Assembly: GCF_002432125.1 (NCBI RefSeq)
Contig: NZ_DJFS01000070.1
Span: 1 to 33,096 of the forward strand
DNA: 33,096 bases
Source: Brevundimonas sp. UBA5866
Lineage (GTDB): Bacteria > Pseudomonadota > Alphaproteobacteria > Caulobacterales > Caulobacteraceae
Direction of reading: 5' to 3'
Below are positions 30,428 to 33,096 of the stretch, piece by piece; position 1 is the first letter of the stretch, and each line of letters begins with the position of its first letter. The translations under genes were made by a program, and so were the position numbers. The notes below the pieces were generated by a model. The model made no database searches and was not told the DNA's origin. It saw only the letters and a list, made by a program, of their open reading frames with translations.

Positions 30428-31020
30428 TGCCCAGAGCACCAGGACAGGTCGATGAACAGAAGAGCACGGCCATCCTGCAGGCCGCGCTCGATCTGTTCGC
30501 GGCCAAAGGCCCCCGCGCCACCATGACCGAAATCGCCCGCGCCGCGGGCGTTTCCAAACAGACCCTCTACAACCGCTTTGCCTGCAAGAGCGACATCGCG
30601 CGCGCCCTGCTCAACCGCCGGTCGATGGCCATCACCGCGCCGCTGGACAATGATGTGCCCTTGGAAACGGCGCTGGCCAGCGTTGCCGAAGGGCTGATAG
30701 AACGTGCCCTTGATCACCGCAGCTCGGAGCACATGCGCGCCCTTGCGCTGGTCGCCCGCGATGATCCCGGACTAGCCCAGGCGGTGTTCGAGGCCGGTCC
30801 GAACCAAAGCCTGTCAAGGATCGCCGAGTTTCTTCGCCGTCAGGATGCCAGGGGCAAGCTCAGCGTTTCCAATCCAAAGGAAGCTGCGGAAATCTTTATC
30901 GGTATGGCGCTGGGCCACAGCCATTTCCGGCTGATCCTTGGCCTGCAACCGTTTGAATACGACCCCAAGGTCCACGCGGCGGAAGCAGCCCGCCGTTTCG
31001 TGCGCGCCTACGCCCCCTGA
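30427..31020 (+). CDS. TetR family transcriptional regulator
   Basis: A 197-residue repressor-type protein. The helix-turn-helix covers about residues 10-58: STAILQAALDLFAAKGPRAT, MTEIARAAGVSKQTLYNRF and KSDIARALL. The rest is the all-helical ligand-binding and dimer domain (ending HSHFRLILGLQPFEYDP), similar to the AcrR/TetR_C type regulators paired with efflux pumps. Its ATG overlaps the emrB stop (TGATG). It is probably the local repressor of emrA-emrB and of itself; the candidate operator is at 27734-27748. Confidence 0.92.
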   Translation: MPRAPGQVDEQKSTAILQAALDLFAAKGPRATMTEIARAAGVSKQTLYNRFACKSDIARALLNRRSMAITAPLDNDVPLETALASVAEGLIERALDHRSSEHMRALALVARDDPGLAQAVFEAGPNQSLSRIAEFLRRQDARGKLSVSNPKEAAEIFIGMALGHSHFRLILGLQPFEYDPKVHAAEAARRFVRAYAP

Positions 31021-31130
31021 TATATCGCCTCTGATATTTCAGATGACAGGTTTGGCCTTTCCCTGCGGATTGGCCTAAAGCCAATAGCACCTGAAGCTGG
31101 CGACGGCCGCCAGCCCTGCGGAGCCTATCC

Positions 31131-31910
31131 ATGCTGATCCATCTTTCGTCTTGGCCTGAAATCGATGCGCGTCTGAAGTCGGGCGGTGTCCTGTCCAAGA
31201 CGGTTGTCGTTCCGATCGGTTCGAACGAACAGCATGGCCCGACCGGCCTTCTGGGCACCGACTGGCTGTGCCCCGAAATCATCGCCCACGCCGCCGAAAA
31301 GACCAATGACGACATCGTCGTCACCCCGACCTTCAACATCGGCATGGCCCAGCACCATCTGGCCTTCCCGGGCACCATCACCCTGCGCCCCTCGACCTTC
31401 ATGGCCGCCATCGCCGACTGGGTGTCGTCGCTGACCCGCCACGGTTTCGAGCGCATCTATTTCCTGAACGGCCACGGCGGCAATGTCGCCACCATCGAAG
31501 CCGCCTTTGCCGAAATCTATGCCGAATGGTCGTTCACGCCCGAGCCGTGGGCCGAGCGTCCGCCCTTCATCCTGAAGCTGCGTAACTGGTGGGACCTGCC
31601 GGGCGTGCAGAAATTCTGCGAGGAGATGTTCCCCGTCGGTCACGGGTCCCACGCCACCCCGTCGGAAATCGCCGTCACCTACGCCGCCTATCCGGACCGC
31701 GTGAAGACCGCGACCTATGAGCCGAAGATCGCCCCGAACGGCCCGATCTGCGACGCCAACGATTACCGCGCCCGCTTCCCCGATGGCCGCATCGGTTCGG
31801 ATCCGGCACAGGCCTCGCCCGAAAAGGGCCAACAGATCATCGACAAGGCCCTGCCGGCCCTGATCGAGGACCTGACCGCCTTCGCCACCGAAGTCCTGCC
31901 GGTCGCCTGA
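31131..31910 (+). CDS. Creatininase family amidohydrolase
   Basis: A 259-residue metal-dependent hydrolase of the creatininase/MftE/ArfB superfamily. Metal ligands are seen as PIGSNEQHGPTGLLGTDWL (28-46: Glu 33, His 35, Asp 44) and FLNGHGGN (111-118: His 115), with VGHGSHATPSE (169-179) as the remaining conserved active-site motif. The family includes creatinine amidohydrolase, FAPy-nucleotide deformylases and mycofactocin peptidase MftE; the substrate here is not clear and none of the partner genes of those pathways is present. GGAG lies 7 nt before the ATG. A 7-bp hairpin (31096-31114) and a 6-bp hairpin (31069-31085) sit in the 110-nt gap upstream. It overlaps the next gene by one base. 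Confidence 0.87.
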   Translation: MLIHLSSWPEIDARLKSGGVLSKTVVVPIGSNEQHGPTGLLGTDWLCPEIIAHAAEKTNDDIVVTPTFNIGMAQHHLAFPGTITLRPSTFMAAIADWVSSLTRHGFERIYFLNGHGGNVATIEAAFAEIYAEWSFTPEPWAERPPFILKLRNWWDLPGVQKFCEEMFPVGHGSHATPSEIAVTYAAYPDRVKTATYEPKIAPNGPICDANDYRARFPDGRIGSDPAQASPEKGQQIIDKALPALIEDLTAFATEVLPVA

Positions 31911-32350
31911 TGAAACATTCGGCCCGTTCCGTCCTCAAATCGCTGGATACCCTCAACCGTCTCGGCCTCGAGACGGCTGAGGCCTCGGTCTATGTGGTCA
32001 ACCAGCGCCTTGGCATGGCAGGACAGGCCGGACTTTCCGAAATGGGCGTCATGGGCCCCGAAAAGGTCGAGGCGGCGGCCGCCTCGGCCGTCGCAGGGGC
32101 CCTCAGCGCCATCGATGTGGCCACCATCGCCGCGGACATGACCAAGCGCCAGCTCGACAATGCCGTCGACAAGCTGGGCAAGGCCCGTGACATCCACGAT
32201 GCGGGCGCTTGGCTGGGCGAAGCGGTCGGGCAGTCGCTAACCGACGGCCTCACACTCTGGAACCGGATGCTGACCGGACAGGTGGAGATGCTGCGCCCGA
32301 TCCATTCGCGGGCCACCGACAATGCCCGCCGTCTGGCGGCCCGCGACTAG
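31910..32350 (+). CDS. Phasin-like small helical protein of unknown function
   Basis: A 146-residue Ala-rich protein that should be almost all helix: TLNRLGLETAEASVYVVNQR, EKVEAAAASAVAGALSAIDV and GQSLTDGLTLWNRMLTGQVE show amphipathic heptads. These features and the length resemble phasins, the coat proteins of polyhydroxyalkanoate granules, but the match is by eye and not firm. Its ATG lies in the stop region of the creatininase gene (TGATGA), so the two are translationally coupled. It ends on a CTAG (32347-32350) shared with the convergent Rieske gene. Confidence 0.6.
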   Translation: MKHSARSVLKSLDTLNRLGLETAEASVYVVNQRLGMAGQAGLSEMGVMGPEKVEAAAASAVAGALSAIDVATIAADMTKRQLDNAVDKLGKARDIHDAGAWLGEAVGQSLTDGLTLWNRMLTGQVEMLRPIHSRATDNARRLAARD

Positions 32351-32730
32351 GCGGTTTTCACCACCCCGTCCACGACCTGAACCGGCCACGGGGTCAGCTT
32401 GCCGCCTGCGCACGGACCACCGACGCATTTGCCGCTGATCGGCTCGAACACCGCCCCGTGCCAGCCGCACAGGATCAGCTCACCATCACGGCTCAGATAG
32501 CGGTCCAGCTCTACGGCGATCGGAAAGCCCGCGTGCGGACAGCGGTCGACCCATCCGGCCACCTCGCCGTCCTTCTTCACCACAAAGCCATGGAAGAAGG
32601 CATCACCGATCTGCAGCACAAAACCGCGCGATCCGGGATCAGCCAGATCGCTTTCCAGACACAGGGTCACATTGGCGGGCGTTTTCCAGACCCGCTTGCG
32701 CTGTTCGGGAGCGGCGGCCTCTTCGCTCAT
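32347..32730 (-). CDS. Rieske 2Fe-2S domain protein
   Basis: A 127-residue soluble single-domain Rieske protein. The cluster ligands are Cys 64 and His 66 in DRCPHAGFP and Cys 88 and His 91 in ILCGWHGAVFE, i.e. C-x-H and C-x2-H. FEPISGKCVGGPCAGGKL follows, where Cys 102 and Cys 107 are at the position of the extra Cys of many such proteins. No membrane or oxygenase domain is present, so it may be a ferredoxin-type electron carrier for an unknown partner. The ATG overlaps the gpsA stop (ATGA), so it is coupled to gpsA in the same operon. Confidence 0.87.
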   Translation of the reverse strand: MSEEAAAPEQRKRVWKTPANVTLCLESDLADPGSRGFVLQIGDAFFHGFVVKKDGEVAGWVDRCPHAGFPIAVELDRYLSRDGELILCGWHGAVFEPISGKCVGGPCAGGKLTPWPVQVVDGVVKTA

Positions 32731-33096
32731 TCGCGCTCGGGCTTCAGCGGACGCGACAGCAGGCTCTCGATGGCGGCATCGACCGTGGTCTCGCCCGCCA
32801 GAACCGCCGCGACAGCTTCAATAATCGGCGTCTCGACGCCCAGCTTGCGCGACAGCTCGCGAACGGCCGGAGCGCTTTCATAACCCTCGGCCACCGAGCG
32901 TTTGCCCGCCAGCGCCTGTTCGACCGTCTGGCCCTGACCCAGAGCCAGACCCAGACTCATATTGCGCGACTGCGGGCTGGAGCAGGTCAGTACCAGATCG
33001 CCCAGACCGCACAGGCCCGTCACCGTCTCGGCACGTCCGCCCAGCGCCTCGGTCACGCGCACGATCTCGGCAAAGCCGCGGGTGATGACCGCGGCG
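32727..33096 (-). CDS. gpsA: NAD(P)H-dependent glycerol-3-phosphate dehydrogenase, C-terminal part (partial)
   Basis: GpsA makes sn-glycerol 3-phosphate from dihydroxyacetone phosphate for phospholipid synthesis. Only the last about 123 codons are in the window; the N-terminal Rossmann domain lies beyond position 33096. The visible part contains AAVITRGFAEIVRVTEALGG, GLCGLGDLVLTCSSPQSRNM, which is the diagnostic GpsA motif, and VAEGYESAPAVRELSRKLGV, then TPIIEAVAAVL. A short charged tail (RPLKPERE) follows. Its TGA overlaps the ATG of the Rieske gene. Confidence 0.94.
   Translation of the reverse strand, partial: AAVITRGFAEIVRVTEALGGRAETVTGLCGLGDLVLTCSSPQSRNMSLGLALGQGQTVEQALAGKRSVAEGYESAPAVRELSRKLGVETPIIEAVAAVLAGETTVDAAIESLLSRPLKPERE

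Noticed and set aside
1..33096. CRISPR array, tRNA, rRNA, insertion sequence, prophage or toxin-antitoxin pair
   Set aside because: I looked for regular repeats, tRNA-like cloverleafs, transposase motifs and small paired toxin genes and found none.

Overview
The window looks like a stretch of core chromosome from a high-GC alphaproteobacterium, most likely of the order Caulobacterales (Asticcacaulis, Brevundimonas or Caulobacter relatives). The evidence is the rimP-nusA-ylxR-infB operon with an alphaproteobacterial IF-2 N terminus, the SDHAF4-type DUF1674 protein, promoter-like sequences close to the Caulobacter sigma-73 consensus (TTGACGS, 10-14 nt, GCTANAWC), and a Gfo/Idh dehydrogenase plus DegT aminotransferase pair that would fit diamino-glucose lipid A. 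The genus is inferred. Genes are tightly packed on both strands, there is no gene-free gap above 300 bases, and I see no prophage, insertion sequence, CRISPR array, tRNA or rRNA.

Layout. 1-3560 (minus): infB (partial), ylxR, nusA and rimP, preceded by a promoter and a leader containing a clear intrinsic terminator. 3607-7080: bioY, trmB, htpX, a small SDHAF4-like gene and pyrF. 7180-9231: marC, then an Rrf2 regulator with a short-chain dehydrogenase. 9326-14434: an APH-fold kinase, glpK, a divergent threonine/serine dehydratase, a MaoC hydratase and a membrane protein of unknown function. 14501-17304: an envelope-sugar block (sugar-nucleotide dehydrogenase, aminotransferase, heptose-bisphosphatase-like HAD). 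17366-20639: alpha/beta hydrolase, a PhnA-domain protein and glutamine-dependent NAD synthetase. 20725-23236: ftsY, yciB/ispZ, a MarR regulator with a lysine-rich tail and a small conserved-looking protein. 23304-24744: cytochrome c maturation genes ccmC-ccmD-ccmG without ccmA or ccmB beside them. 24819-27639: a PfkB-family adenosine kinase-like gene, an ATP-grasp enzyme and endonuclease III. 27780-31020: an emrA-emrB-tetR efflux operon. 31131-33096: a creatininase-family hydrolase with a phasin-like small protein, then a Rieske protein and gpsA (partial).

How the genes work together. Most are housekeeping: transcription and translation factors (rimP, nusA, infB), tRNA modification (trmB), protein targeting (ftsY), envelope quality control (htpX), NAD and pyrimidine synthesis, and cytochrome c assembly. 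The accessory parts are the efflux operon, the Rrf2-SDR pair, the glpK-kinase pair and the ATP-grasp enzyme. I found no convincing new multi-gene system. The strongest observations are regulatory and architectural: a promoter-terminator-rimP leader that suggests NusA feedback, dyads in short divergent intergenic regions, and three convergent gene pairs that end on shared palindromic stop codons.
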